Of a stretch of 12,485 nucleotides of DNA, positions 1-6,322 are shown in pieces; position 1 is the first letter of the stretch, and each line of letters opens with the position of its first letter. The DNA comes from JAZQNF01 sp045641505 (GTDB taxonomy: Bacteria > Bacillota > Clostridia > Lachnospirales > Bianqueaceae), in the NCBI GenBank assembly GCA_045641505.1, contig JAZUHB010000105.1, positions 1-12,485 on the forward strand, read 5' to 3'. The notes under the pieces were generated by a model. It ran no database searches. It was not told where the DNA came from and saw nothing but the letters and a program-made list of their open reading frames with translations. The translations under genes were made by a program, and so were the position numbers.

Positions 1-2628
1 GTCGGGGTCACTCTCGGACTCCTCGCCGCCCTCATCGGAGGGAACGGCTACGAAGAACTGGGAGGGGAACTGACTCACGCCGTCGTTCGCCGCGTTGCTG
101 CCGGTGATGTAGCTGAGCGCGGAGGCGCTGATCGTGTTGTAGGTGCTGTAGGTGCCAAGGTAGCGGTCCTGGCCCGCGACGTTCGCCGTGAACACGCCGG
201 CTTCCTCGTTGTAAACGAAGACGGCGCTGGGGGTTTCGGTCAAACGGATGCCGGCCTTGTTGGCCTGGTACTCGTAGATGTCGATGTAGGTCGGGGTGGT
301 GCCGTTCAGGAAGTAGAAGCGGTAGCCGCCGGTCACGGTCTCCATGTAGATGTCGGCCGCGTCCGCGAAGCTCTGGGTGGTGGCCATGTAGTTGCCGCTC
401 ATCGCGCCGGTGAAGTAGAGCGTCTGACCCAGGTTGTTCTGGATGAGACCCAGCTTGTAGGCGGTGGTGCCGGGCTCGGGCGTCACGGGGATCACGCGGA
501 TGACGGGATCCTCGGACTCGGGCTCGCTGTCGGGCTCGCTCTCGCTCTCAGGCTCGGACTCGGACTCGGGCTCGCTGCTCTCAGGCACGCTGCTCTCGGG
601 CTCCTCGCCGCCGCCGTCCTCTACGGAGAAGAACTTGCAGACGAACTGGCTCACGCCGACATTCGCCGCGTTGTCGCCGGTGATGTAGGTCATGGAGGAG
701 GAACCGATGGTACCGAAGTTGCTGTAGGTACCGAAGTAATGGTTCTGGCCGGCCACCTCAGCGGTGAAGACGCCGGAGGTCGAATTCCAGGTATACACGG
801 TGGTGGGCGTGGTCGTCAGACGGCGTCCGACACCGCCGGAATCCTTGGTATACAGCTCGATGTAGGTCTTGGTGCCGCCGTCCATGTAGTACAGACGGTA
901 GCCGCCGGAGACGGCCTCGATATACACGTTAGGAGACGCGGCCTTGTTCTCGGTGGTCGCGAAGAAATTGGTGCTGTTCGTGTCCATCGCGCCGGCGAAG
1001 TATAGGGTCTTGTGCAGGTTGCCCTGGACCACACCGAACTTGTAGGGCGTGTTCGTCGCAGGCATCGGGATGGCGGGACCGGTGGACTCTTCACCCGCGT
1101 CGCCGCTGCCCTTCACGATATTGGTGCAGACGCAGTTCGCGTTGAACTCGACCGTACCGTTGTAGTTCATCAGGGTACCGGTGACGGTGATGGTATCGGT
1201 CTTCGCGAGGTTCTCGACGCCGTCGCCCTTCATGCGGAAGCACTGGATGGGCTGGCTCTCGAAGCCGGGCACGACGATGGTGACGGTGATGTTCTTGTAC
1301 TGGCCGTCATAGGGGACGTTGACGCGGGTAATCACACCGGTCAGGGTATGCTCGCACGTGAGCGACTCGCCCTGGCCCAGCGCGTACGCCGCGGCAATGA
1401 TCTGGGCAGGCGTGGTCAGACCGTCGGAGGCGGTGCTGCCGCCGGAGCCCTTCTTATGATAGGTGACGGTGCCGAAGTTGAACTCGACGGTGCCCTTGTA
1501 GTTCTTGATGATGCCCTTCACGGTGACGGTGTCGCCCTTGGCGACCTTGGAGACGTCGATGCCGTCCGCGCCGGAGGTGGCATAGCAGTAGATTTCGGTG
1601 CCGTTCACGTCGAGCGTGAAGCTGATGTTGCCGTACTGCTCGAAGCCGGAGGGCTTGGAGGCGACGGTACCGGTCAGGCTGTACTCGGCGTCGAGGGACT
1701 CACCCTCCGCGAGCGCCGCGGCTTTTCTCAGGATCTCCGCCGCGCTGAGAGAAGGCGTGTCGGAGCCGTCGCCGGGCACGATGTCGCTGACGGTGCAGCC
1801 GGCGTCGAACTCGACGGTGCCGTTATAGTTCTTCAGGATACCGGTGACGGTGATGGTATCGGTGACCTTCAGATCCTTCGCGCCGTCGCCCTTCAGGCGG
1901 TAGCACATGATCGGATAGTCTTCCATGCCCGGCACCTTGATGGTGACAGTGATGTTGCCGTAATCCTCGCTCCAGGGAGTATCGACCGAGGAGATCACGC
2001 CCCGGAGGGACACGGTCTTGGTCATGCTCTCGCCGGTCTCCAGCGCGTAGGCGGCGCGGATGATGTCCTCGGCGGTCTCGCCGACGCTCTCTTCCTCGCC
2101 CTCGCCGGGGATCACGTCCTTCAGAACACAGCCGGCGTCGAACTCGACGGTGCCGTTATAGTTCTTCAGGATACCTTCGACGGTGATGATGTCACCCTTC
2201 TTCAGGGCGTCAGCGCCGTCGCCGACCATGCGGAAGCACTGGACCGGATACTGATCCATGCCGTTCACGACGATGGTGACGGTGATGTTCTGGTACTGCT
2301 CGCTGAACGGGCTGTTGATCATGGTGATCTCGCCGGTCAGGGTGCAGGGCTCAGTCATCGCTTCGTTCTCGCCGAGCGCATAAGCCGCTTTCAGGATGTC
2401 CTCCATGCCGGAATAGTCGATCTGAGACTCATCCTCGGTGTTGGATTCGGATTCGGTGACGGATTCGGATTCGACCTTGGACTCGACCTCGATCTGGGAG
2501 GACTCGTTCTTCCCACCATGCTCGCGGTTCTTCTTGATCGCCGCAGCGGTACCGATACCGCCGCCGGCCACCAGGATACCGGCGAGAATCAGGATGAGAA
2601 CTCTGTTCTTTCTCTTTTTCTCTTCCAT
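1..2628 (-). CDS. Large surface protein with OB-fold-like repeats, partial (C-terminus beyond left edge)
   Basis: The frame is open for 876 codons from the ATG at 2626-2628 to base 1 with no stop, so the C-terminus lies outside the window. Residues 1-9 are Lys/Arg-rich. Residues 10-31 form a hydrophobic Ala/Gly/Ile/Leu segment followed by KKNR, which looks like an N-terminal membrane anchor. Residues about 36-74 are a Ser/Glu spacer. Four similar repeats follow at about 75-178, 187-290, 296-400 and 405-510. Each opens with a short helix (AAYALGEGES-like), then NITVTI, GDxITVxG and KNYNGTVEF; this strand pattern resembles an OB-fold (inference). Two copies of another domain follow at about 517-671 and 708-862, sharing LYFxGAM, GGYRxY, GVFTAxVAGQ and YITGxNAAN. 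Ser/Glu/Pro linkers lie between and after them. The upstream AGGAGAGG (2634-2641) supports the start. I infer a cell-surface or envelope protein; ligand and function are unknown. Confidence 0.88.
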   Translation of the reverse strand, partial: MEEKKRKNRVLILILAGILVAGGGIGTAAAIKKNREHGGKNESSQIEVESKVESESVTESESNTEDESQIDYSGMEDILKAAYALGENEAMTEPCTLTGEITMINSPFSEQYQNITVTIVVNGMDQYPVQCFRMVGDGADALKKGDIITVEGILKNYNGTVEFDAGCVLKDVIPGEGEEESVGETAEDIIRAAYALETGESMTKTVSLRGVISSVDTPWSEDYGNITVTIKVPGMEDYPIMCYRLKGDGAKDLKVTDTITVTGILKNYNGTVEFDAGCTVSDIVPGDGSDTPSLSAAEILRKAAALAEGESLDAEYSLTGTVASKPSGFEQYGNISFTLDVNGTEIYCYATSGADGIDVSKVAKGDTVTVKGIIKNYKGTVEFNFGTVTYHKKGSGGSTASDGLTTPAQIIAAAYALGQGESLTCEHTLTGVITRVNVPYDGQYKNITVTIVVPGFESQPIQCFRMKGDGVENLAKTDTITVTGTLMNYNGTVEFNANCVCTNIVKGSGDAGEESTGPAIPMPATNTPYKFGVVQGNLHKTLYFAGAMDTNSTNFFATTENKAASPNVYIEAVSGGYRLYYMDGGTKTYIELYTKDSGGVGRRLTTTPTTVYTWNSTSGVFTAEVAGQNHYFGTYSNFGTIGSSSMTYITGDNAANVGVSQFVCKFFSVEDGGGEEPESSVPESSEPESESEPESESEPDSEPESEDPVIRVIPVTPEPGTTAYKLGLIQNNLGQTLYFTGAMSGNYMATTQSFADAADIYMETVTGGYRFYFLNGTTPTYIDIYEYQANKAGIRLTETPSAVFVYNEEAGVFTANVAGQDRYLGTYSTYNTISASALSYITGSNAANDGVSQFPSQFFVAVPSDEGGEESESDPD

Positions 2629-2633
2629 TTTTT

Positions 2634-2641
2634 CCTCTCCT
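2634..2641 (-). promoter_or_regulatory. Ribosome binding site of the surface-protein gene
   Basis: AGGAGAGG on the minus strand, five bases before the ATG at 2628. It fixes the start of the large left-edge open frame. Confidence 0.75.
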
Positions 2642-2693
2642 AAAAGGAATTGCGTTACAAGCGGTCGGGAAATGCCCAACCATTCCTTCCTGC

Positions 2694-2723
2694 ATTCTAA
2701 CATCCGCGGGCGCGTTTTGTCAC
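2694..2723 (-). promoter_or_regulatory. Predicted sigma-A promoter of the surface-protein gene
   Basis: On the minus strand GTGACA (2718-2723) and TAGAAT (2694-2699) are separated by 18 bases, with an extended -10 TG one base upstream of TAGAAT. Transcription would begin near 2687 and give a leader of about 60 bases. An AT-rich stretch (2725-2753) lies upstream of the -35 and could act as an UP element. Read from consensus only. Confidence 0.5.
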
Positions 2724-2753
2724 CTGAAAAATGTCCCAAATTAAAAAAGAAAC

Positions 2754-2779
2754 ATCCGTTTTTCTTCTATGAAACGGAT
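2754..2779. promoter_or_regulatory. Inverted repeat, possible operator between divergent promoters
   Basis: ATCCGTTT (2754-2761) and AAACGGAT (2772-2779) form a perfect 8-bp inverted repeat with a 10-base centre. It ends three bases before the predicted -35 of the isomerase promoter, a position suited to a transcription-factor site. No known operator consensus is recognised. Confidence 0.35.
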
Positions 2780-2782
2780 ACC

Positions 2783-2811
2783 TTGTTTTTGAACGCGGCA
2801 TCGCATATAAT
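2783..2811 (+). promoter_or_regulatory. Predicted sigma-A promoter of pgi
   Basis: TTGTTT (2783-2788) and a perfect TATAAT (2806-2811) are separated by 17 bases. The expected start of transcription near 2818 leaves a leader of about 50 bases before the isomerase ATG at 2869. Confidence 0.7.
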
Positions 2812-2832
2812 AGCGGGTGGTATGTACAGACA

Positions 2833-2863
2833 CTCCGGCAGCTTCTGCCGGAATTTCCGGAGG
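2833..2863 (+). promoter_or_regulatory. pgi leader hairpin and ribosome binding site
   Basis: TCCGGCAG (2834-2841) pairs with CTGCCGGA (2845-2852) around a three-base loop, an 8-bp perfect stem. The 5' arm also contains CTCCGG (2833-2838), which is complementary to CCGGAG (2857-2862), part of the Shine-Dalgarno GGAGG (2859-2863) of pgi. The two pairings cannot form together, so the leader could hold the ribosome site either free or masked. There is no U-run after the hairpin, so it is not a terminator. The pairing is visible; a regulatory role is inference. Confidence 0.4.
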
Positions 2864-2868
2864 AAAAA

Positions 2869-4452
2869 ATGAGCATCGAATGGAATGATCTCGATCAGAA
2901 CAAGGCCTTCTGGCGTCTCACGATCCAGCCGAAGGTCGATATCGCCGCGGCGATGCAGGGCGAGGAAGGCGCGGCGCGTGTCGCGAAATACTCCGTCCCC
3001 ATGGCCGAGGGCCTGAGCTACAACTATGCCGCCAAGGCGGTGAACGACGATATCCTCGCCTCGATGGCGAAGCTGGCCGAAGAGGCGCAGCTGGCCGACA
3101 AGTTCGAGGCCCTGTACGAAGGCGCCGTGATCAATACCGGCGAAAGGCGCCTGGTGCTCCACCAGCTCACCCGCGGGCAGCTGGGCCGCGACGTGGTCTT
3201 CGAGGGCGTGAACAAGCGGGCGTTCTACCTGGCCCAGCAGGAAAAAATCAAGGACTTCGCGAACGCGGTCCACGCGGGCAGGATCGTGAACGAAAATGGC
3301 GAGACCTTCACGACCGCCGTGCAGATCGGCATCGGCGGCAGCGACCTCGGCCCCCGCGCCATGTATCTCGCGCTCGAGAACTGGGCGAAGAAGAACGGCT
3401 GCTTCAAGATGGAAGCGAAGTTCATCAGCAACGTCGATCCCGACGATGCCGCGGCGGTGCTCGCCTCCGTCGACGTTTCCCGCACCCTCTTCATCCTGGT
3501 GTCCAAATCCGGCACCACGCTGGAGACCCTGACCAACGAGTCCTTCGTGAAGGAGGCCCTGGCCGCGAAGGGGCTCGACGCCTCGAAGCACATGGTCGCG
3601 GTCACCTCCGAGACCTCGCCCCTGGCGAAGAACGCCGGCTATCTCGCCGCCTTCTTCATGGACGACTTCATCGGCGGCCGCTACTCCTCCTGCTCCGCCG
3701 TGGGCGGCGCGGTGCTCTCCCTCGCCTTCGGGCCCGAGGTCTTCGAGCGCTTCCTCGCGGGCGCCGCGGCCGAGGACAAGCTGGCGGCGAACCGAAACTT
3801 CTTCGAGAACCCCGAAATGATCGACGCTCTGATCGGCGTGTTCGAGCGGAACGTCCTGGGCTACCCCGCCACCGCGGTGCTGCCCTACTCTCAGGCGCTC
3901 TCCCGCTTCCCGGCCCACCTGCAGCAGGCGGACATGGAGTCGAACGGCAAGAGCGTGAACCGCTTCGGCAAGCCCGTCTCCTATCCCACCGGCCCGGTGA
4001 TTTTCGGCGAGCCCGGCACCAACGGCCAGCATTCCTTCTATCAGCTCCTGCACCAGGGCACCGACATCGTGCCGCTGCAGTTCATCGGCTTCAAAAACAG
4101 CCAGCTGGCCACGGACGTCGACATCCAGGGCAGCACCAGCCAGGAAAAGCTCTGCGCGAACGTGGCGGCCCAGATCGTCGCCTTCGCCTGCGGCAAGACC
4201 GACGGCAACCCCAACAAGGCCTTCGCCGGCGGCCGCCCCTCCTCCATCATCATCGGCGGGGAGCTCTGCCCCGAATCCCTGGGCGCCCTGCTCTCCCATT
4301 TCGAGAACAAGATCATGTTCCAGGGCTTCCTGTGGAACGTGAACTCCTTCGATCAGGAGGGCGTGCAGCTGGGCAAGGTGCTCGCGAAAAAGGTGCTCGC
4401 CCGCGAGACCGACGGCGCACTCCGCGCCTACAGCAAGCTGCTGGGCCTGTAA
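2869..4452 (+). CDS. pgi: Glucose-6-phosphate isomerase
   Basis: Cytoplasmic enzyme interconverting glucose 6-phosphate and fructose 6-phosphate in glycolysis and gluconeogenesis; 527 residues, the long form (E. coli 549) rather than the roughly 450-residue Bacillus form. Visible family motifs in order are IGIGGSD (153-159) and SKSGTT (212-217), both sugar-phosphate-binding; GGRYS with R271; the base E357 in QADMESNGK; H388 in GTNGQHSF; and the C-terminal signature VNSFDQEGVQLGK ending in K503. All catalytic positions of the family are present. The ATG is preceded by GGAGG at five bases and a good promoter. The gene stands alone on the plus strand, divergent from the surface-protein gene and convergent with the toxin-remnant island. 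Its GC-rich codon use matches the right-hand block. Confidence 0.97.
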   Translation: MSIEWNDLDQNKAFWRLTIQPKVDIAAAMQGEEGAARVAKYSVPMAEGLSYNYAAKAVNDDILASMAKLAEEAQLADKFEALYEGAVINTGERRLVLHQLTRGQLGRDVVFEGVNKRAFYLAQQEKIKDFANAVHAGRIVNENGETFTTAVQIGIGGSDLGPRAMYLALENWAKKNGCFKMEAKFISNVDPDDAAAVLASVDVSRTLFILVSKSGTTLETLTNESFVKEALAAKGLDASKHMVAVTSETSPLAKNAGYLAAFFMDDFIGGRYSSCSAVGGAVLSLAFGPEVFERFLAGAAAEDKLAANRNFFENPEMIDALIGVFERNVLGYPATAVLPYSQALSRFPAHLQQADMESNGKSVNRFGKPVSYPTGPVIFGEPGTNGQHSFYQLLHQGTDIVPLQFIGFKNSQLATDVDIQGSTSQEKLCANVAAQIVAFACGKTDGNPNKAFAGGRPSSIIIGGELCPESLGALLSHFENKIMFQGFLWNVNSFDQEGVQLGKVLAKKVLARETDGALRAYSKLLGL

Positions 4453-4474
4453 GGGCAAGGCGAAATACAACAGC

Positions 4475-4512
4475 AAAAAACAGGCGGCCGAAGGTCTGCT
4501 TCGGCCGGCTGT
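4475..4512 (-). terminator. Rho-independent terminator between convergent genes
   Basis: CGGCCGAAG (4485-4493) and CTTCGGCCG (4499-4507) form a 9-bp stem with a five-base loop. A G-G mismatch at 4484/4508 and a further four pairs (4480-4483 with 4509-4512) extend it. On the minus strand the stem runs into six U (A-tract 4475-4480), the classical terminator layout for transcripts leaving the AT-rich island. On the plus strand, 28 bases after the pgi stop, the same hairpin lacks a U-run, so termination of pgi here would be weaker. Confidence 0.75.
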
Positions 4513-4576
4513 GTCTATTGGAATTCGACGTCCTTCACTTTTGTTAATTAATATACACGGGAAAAGACCTTGAAAT

Positions 4577-4600
4577 AACCTTGAAAGCCCTCTCAAGGTT
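4577..4600. other. Hairpin near the left end of the AT-rich island
   Basis: AACCTTGA (4577-4584) and TCAAGGTT (4593-4600) form a perfect 8-bp stem with an eight-base loop. On the plus strand only TTTT (4599-4602, half inside the stem) follows, so it is a poor terminator. CCTTGAAA occurs twice in direct orientation (from 4569 and 4580), with a related CTTGAAA from 4618. The rest of 4513-4661 shows no gene. Confidence 0.35.
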
Positions 4601-4661
4601 TTAGAATTCCCATAGATCTTGAAATTTGATAGCCGCTAATCCTTCACAACTCACACATATT

Positions 4662-4970
4662 TCAGAAAGAAAATGGATGCTCGCTGGGCAAACAGACATC
4701 GCAATACCATTTACCATTAATTTTACATCCAACATTAAACTCACTCACGTAATTCTCGTCTTCAGGATCGCTGCACCATGCGCCGCATTTCACGCAGCAA
4801 CCGAAATTAGTTCCAATAATATCCACTATATTTGCAGACACCAACTCTGCTGGTTTTTCAATCTTGAATAAATTATTGATTGCCTCATCAATCTCGGACT
4901 CGAGAGGAAGATTCTCTTCTGTCGAAACTAAAATATTTGCTTTATAAATATACATTTTGTTCTCATTCAT
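4662..4970 (-). CDS. Cys-rich small protein, putative immunity protein of the HINT toxin tail
   Basis: 102 residues from the ATG at 4968-4970; a GTG at 4979 would add three residues, with a stop two codons before it. The ATG overlaps the end of the upstream toxin-tail frame (ATGAATGA, TGA at 4963-4965), the usual coupling of a toxin and its immunity gene. The C-terminal half carries CCVKCGAWC and, later, C-KINGKWYC-DVC, that is several CxxC pairs suggesting a metal-binding ribbon. I do not recognise a named family. An immunity role rests only on position, overlap, size and the AT-rich composition shared with the toxin tail. The frame is intact although the toxin part is broken, as expected if immunity is still useful against neighbours. 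A cytosolic protein is likely, since no signal peptide is seen. Confidence 0.65.
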   Translation of the reverse strand: MNENKMYIYKANILVSTEENLPLESEIDEAINNLFKIEKPAELVSANIVDIIGTNFGCCVKCGAWCSDPEDENYVSEFNVGCKINGKWYCDVCLPSEHPFSF

Positions 4971-5163
4971 GTAATACACTCCATGTCATTTTGTACTTAA
5001 CATCGAAAACCTTTCCGGATATATCTTGGAAATAATGCAAGGATGCTTTTTCTCCACCGAGATAACCATCTGAAAAGACTTTTTTCCACTTTTTACCATA
5101 TTGATTCAACTCATTTTTTAATGCTTCGTTTTTTATTTGAATTATCTTTGTACCGTTTGGTGC
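4963..5163 (-). pseudogene. Polymorphic toxin C-terminal tail, separated from HINT by a stop
   Basis: Sixty-six codons in exactly the same frame as the HINT remnant, directly after its TAA (5164-5166). The frame begins APNGTKIIQIKNEAL, continues through YGKKWKKVFSDGYLGGEKAS and LHYFQDISGKVFDVKYK, and ends MTWSVLHE before TGA (4963-4965). The layout (residues after an AHN HINT end, strongly AT-rich, overlapping a small downstream gene) is that of the variable toxic C-terminus of Rhs/WapA-type polymorphic toxins. It has no start codon of its own near the 5' end and no ribosome site, so it should not be made alone. I cannot assign an enzymatic class. A single change from a sense codon such as CAA or AAA to TAA would explain the interruption. 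Confidence 0.6.
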
Positions 5164-5547
5164 TTAAATAAAATCACTTCTATACGCGGGCGAGGCATTT
5201 ACAGAATAATATATATCTTTTTCGCATAAATTATGCGCCAACACTTCCGTGCTGCCCACATAATATGTGTGGACCCCCTCGACCTCATAGTTATAGGTGA
5301 TCTCCGGATTCTCCAGGAGTTCATGCTGAACCTTCTCGAGAACAACATATTCCCCGTTCAGCGTAACAAGGATATCCCCGGCGCGAAGCTGAAACGCGGC
5401 TGTCCATCCCTTCACGGGTGAATAGAACGGATGGCCAGGCGTGCAGACGATTTCCTCACCGTCGACAGTCAGATGAACCCATTCGCTCGTGGCACTTGTT
5501 GGGATAGTCCCAAGCCCTTGAAACGCACATAATAATATCGGCGCTTT
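5164..5547 (-). pseudogene. 5'-truncated HINT (intein-like) domain of a polymorphic toxin
   Basis: The frame is open from just after a TAG (5548-5550) to the TAA at 5164-5166. Recognisable HINT sequence starts near SEWVHLTVDGEE (about 5490) and runs through TPGHPFYSPVKGW (block B, with H at 5431-5433), LRAGDILV and EGVHTYYVGSTEVLAHN (C-terminal blocks, HN at 5230-5235). The N-terminal part, with the nucleophilic Cys and block A, is missing, so autoproteolysis should be impossible. The only in-frame ATG (5413-5415) lies inside the domain and has no good ribosome site, so a shorter 83-codon gene call starting there would be misleading. The HINT part is much richer in GC (34 of 60 in 5401-5460) than its flanks, matching the usual mosaic of a host-like HINT and foreign tail. 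Confidence 0.75.
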
Positions 5548-5653
5548 CTACATATGGACTTTCTCAATAAATTGAAGTTACTTCACTACCGATACTCAAT
5601 TTTCACCCCTGCCCAATCATATTTAGTTTTTGTTTCGTATGCCTAATTACATT

Positions 5654-6067
5654 TTACTTAATAATATTTACAATAGAAATGTCCTCAATACCTTCGATTG
5701 ATAGAAATATTTGTTTGTTTGGGAATCCACCATCGAATAAAATACTCTTATTAAAATCACTATGATAATTCATTGCTATATTAAATGGGTTTTTTACTAA
5801 ATATTTTTGAAATTGTGATAGTTCAATATATTCCATCTTTCTTCCATACTCTCTTATTTCGAAAGAATTTAATGAAGAATCAAAACTGGAGTTAATTTTT
5901 AGAATTAGTTCTACAGGATTAGATAAGTTTGCTTCTTTTCCATTTTCATCCAAAAAATAGATTCCATCATCAAATTTTATTTTTACTTCTAAATCCGAAC
6001 AACTAATCGACGTGATTTTTGTGTCATGAAAACCATAATTACTCAATTTAATAAATATATTTTCCAT
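5654..6067 (-). CDS. Hypothetical protein, putative immunity protein
   Basis: 137 residues, ATG at 6065-6067 with AGGAAA shortly upstream, TAA at 5654-5656. The protein is soluble-looking, with alternating hydrophobic strands (for example VKIKFDDGIYFL and VELILKINSSF) and a C-terminal IEGIEDISIVNIIK, giving a mostly beta impression. There is no signal peptide or membrane segment. I do not recognise the family. It starts 11 bases after the stop of a 76-codon toxin-like tail on the same strand and is extremely AT-rich (16 G+C of 60 in 5821-5880). By position, size and composition it would be the immunity partner of that tail; this is inference. Downstream 5548-5653 holds no convincing gene, only an 18-codon stretch between stops. 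Confidence 0.65.
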   Translation of the reverse strand: MENIFIKLSNYGFHDTKITSISCSDLEVKIKFDDGIYFLDENGKEANLSNPVELILKINSSFDSSLNSFEIREYGRKMEYIELSQFQKYLVKNPFNIAMNYHSDFNKSILFDGGFPNKQIFLSIEGIEDISIVNIIK

Positions 6068-6078
6068 AGTACCATTTC

Positions 6079-6309
6079 CTAACTAATAAGGGATTCCAAA
6101 ACCAATTCCCATAATTTTTTTAGTGCCTTTTTTGCTCCTAGAGGAAGTTTTTCTTGACCAGGTAATGGCTTTCCATCTAAACCAATTCTAATCCCATGAG
6201 CTTTATCCGAGATATCATCTCCATAAATGTGAACATGCGCTGGATCATGATCGTTTGGAAATTTCTTAACAGTATAGCCACCGAAATCATTTACAAAGAA
6301 CAGCGTCAC
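6079..6309 (-). CDS. Small DUF4160-like / toxin-tail protein, probably a 5'-truncated remnant
   Basis: 76 codons from a GTG (6307-6309) to TAG (6079-6081). The core is KKFPNDHDPAHVHIYGDD followed by HGIRIGLDGKPLPG and a Lys/Leu-rich helix ending ELVLESLIS. The DHxPxHVH pattern is typical of DUF4160-type proteins and also of certain short toxin tails at the ends of Rhs/HINT toxins. No Shine-Dalgarno site precedes the GTG, and the frame stays open upstream into the serine dehydratase gene, so the start is uncertain. It may be only the tail of a lost toxin. It begins about 13 bases past the sdaA stop, marking the right edge of the AT-rich island, and precedes a 137-aa partner gene. Whether it is expressed, for example by read-through from sdaA, cannot be told. 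Confidence 0.5.
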   Translation of the reverse strand: MTLFFVNDFGGYTVKKFPNDHDPAHVHIYGDDISDKAHGIRIGLDGKPLPGQEKLPLGAKKALKKLWELVLESLIS

Positions 6310-6322
6310 AAACCAACGAAAA

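Noticed and set aside
490..615. Repetitive CTCGGACTCGGG-like stretch considered as a CRISPR or satellite repeat
   Set aside because: It is the coding sequence of a Ser/Glu/Pro linker in the surface protein; units are irregular multiples of three bases without spacers.
1012..2643. 543-codon plus-strand open frame
   Set aside because: It is codon-for-codon antisense to the surface-protein gene. The minus frame has a membrane anchor, repeats and a ribosome site, while the plus translation is a low-complexity Asp/Gly/Val/Leu-rich shadow.
2834..2852. Hairpin before pgi considered as a terminator
   Set aside because: It lies between the promoter and the start codon and is followed by AATTT and the ribosome site rather than a U-run.
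2767..4596. 609-codon minus-strand open frame opposite pgi
   Set aside because: pgi on the plus strand has every catalytic motif; the antisense product has no recognisable domain and arises from GC-rich codon use.
5164..5415. 83-codon ORF taken as a complete gene
   Set aside because: Its ATG falls inside the HINT domain; HINT sequence continues upstream in frame, so it is a fragment.
4540..6322. Transposase, integrase or attachment-site remnants in the AT-rich island
   Set aside because: No transposase or recombinase sequence, terminal inverted repeats or flanking direct repeats could be found by eye, so no mobile element is claimed.
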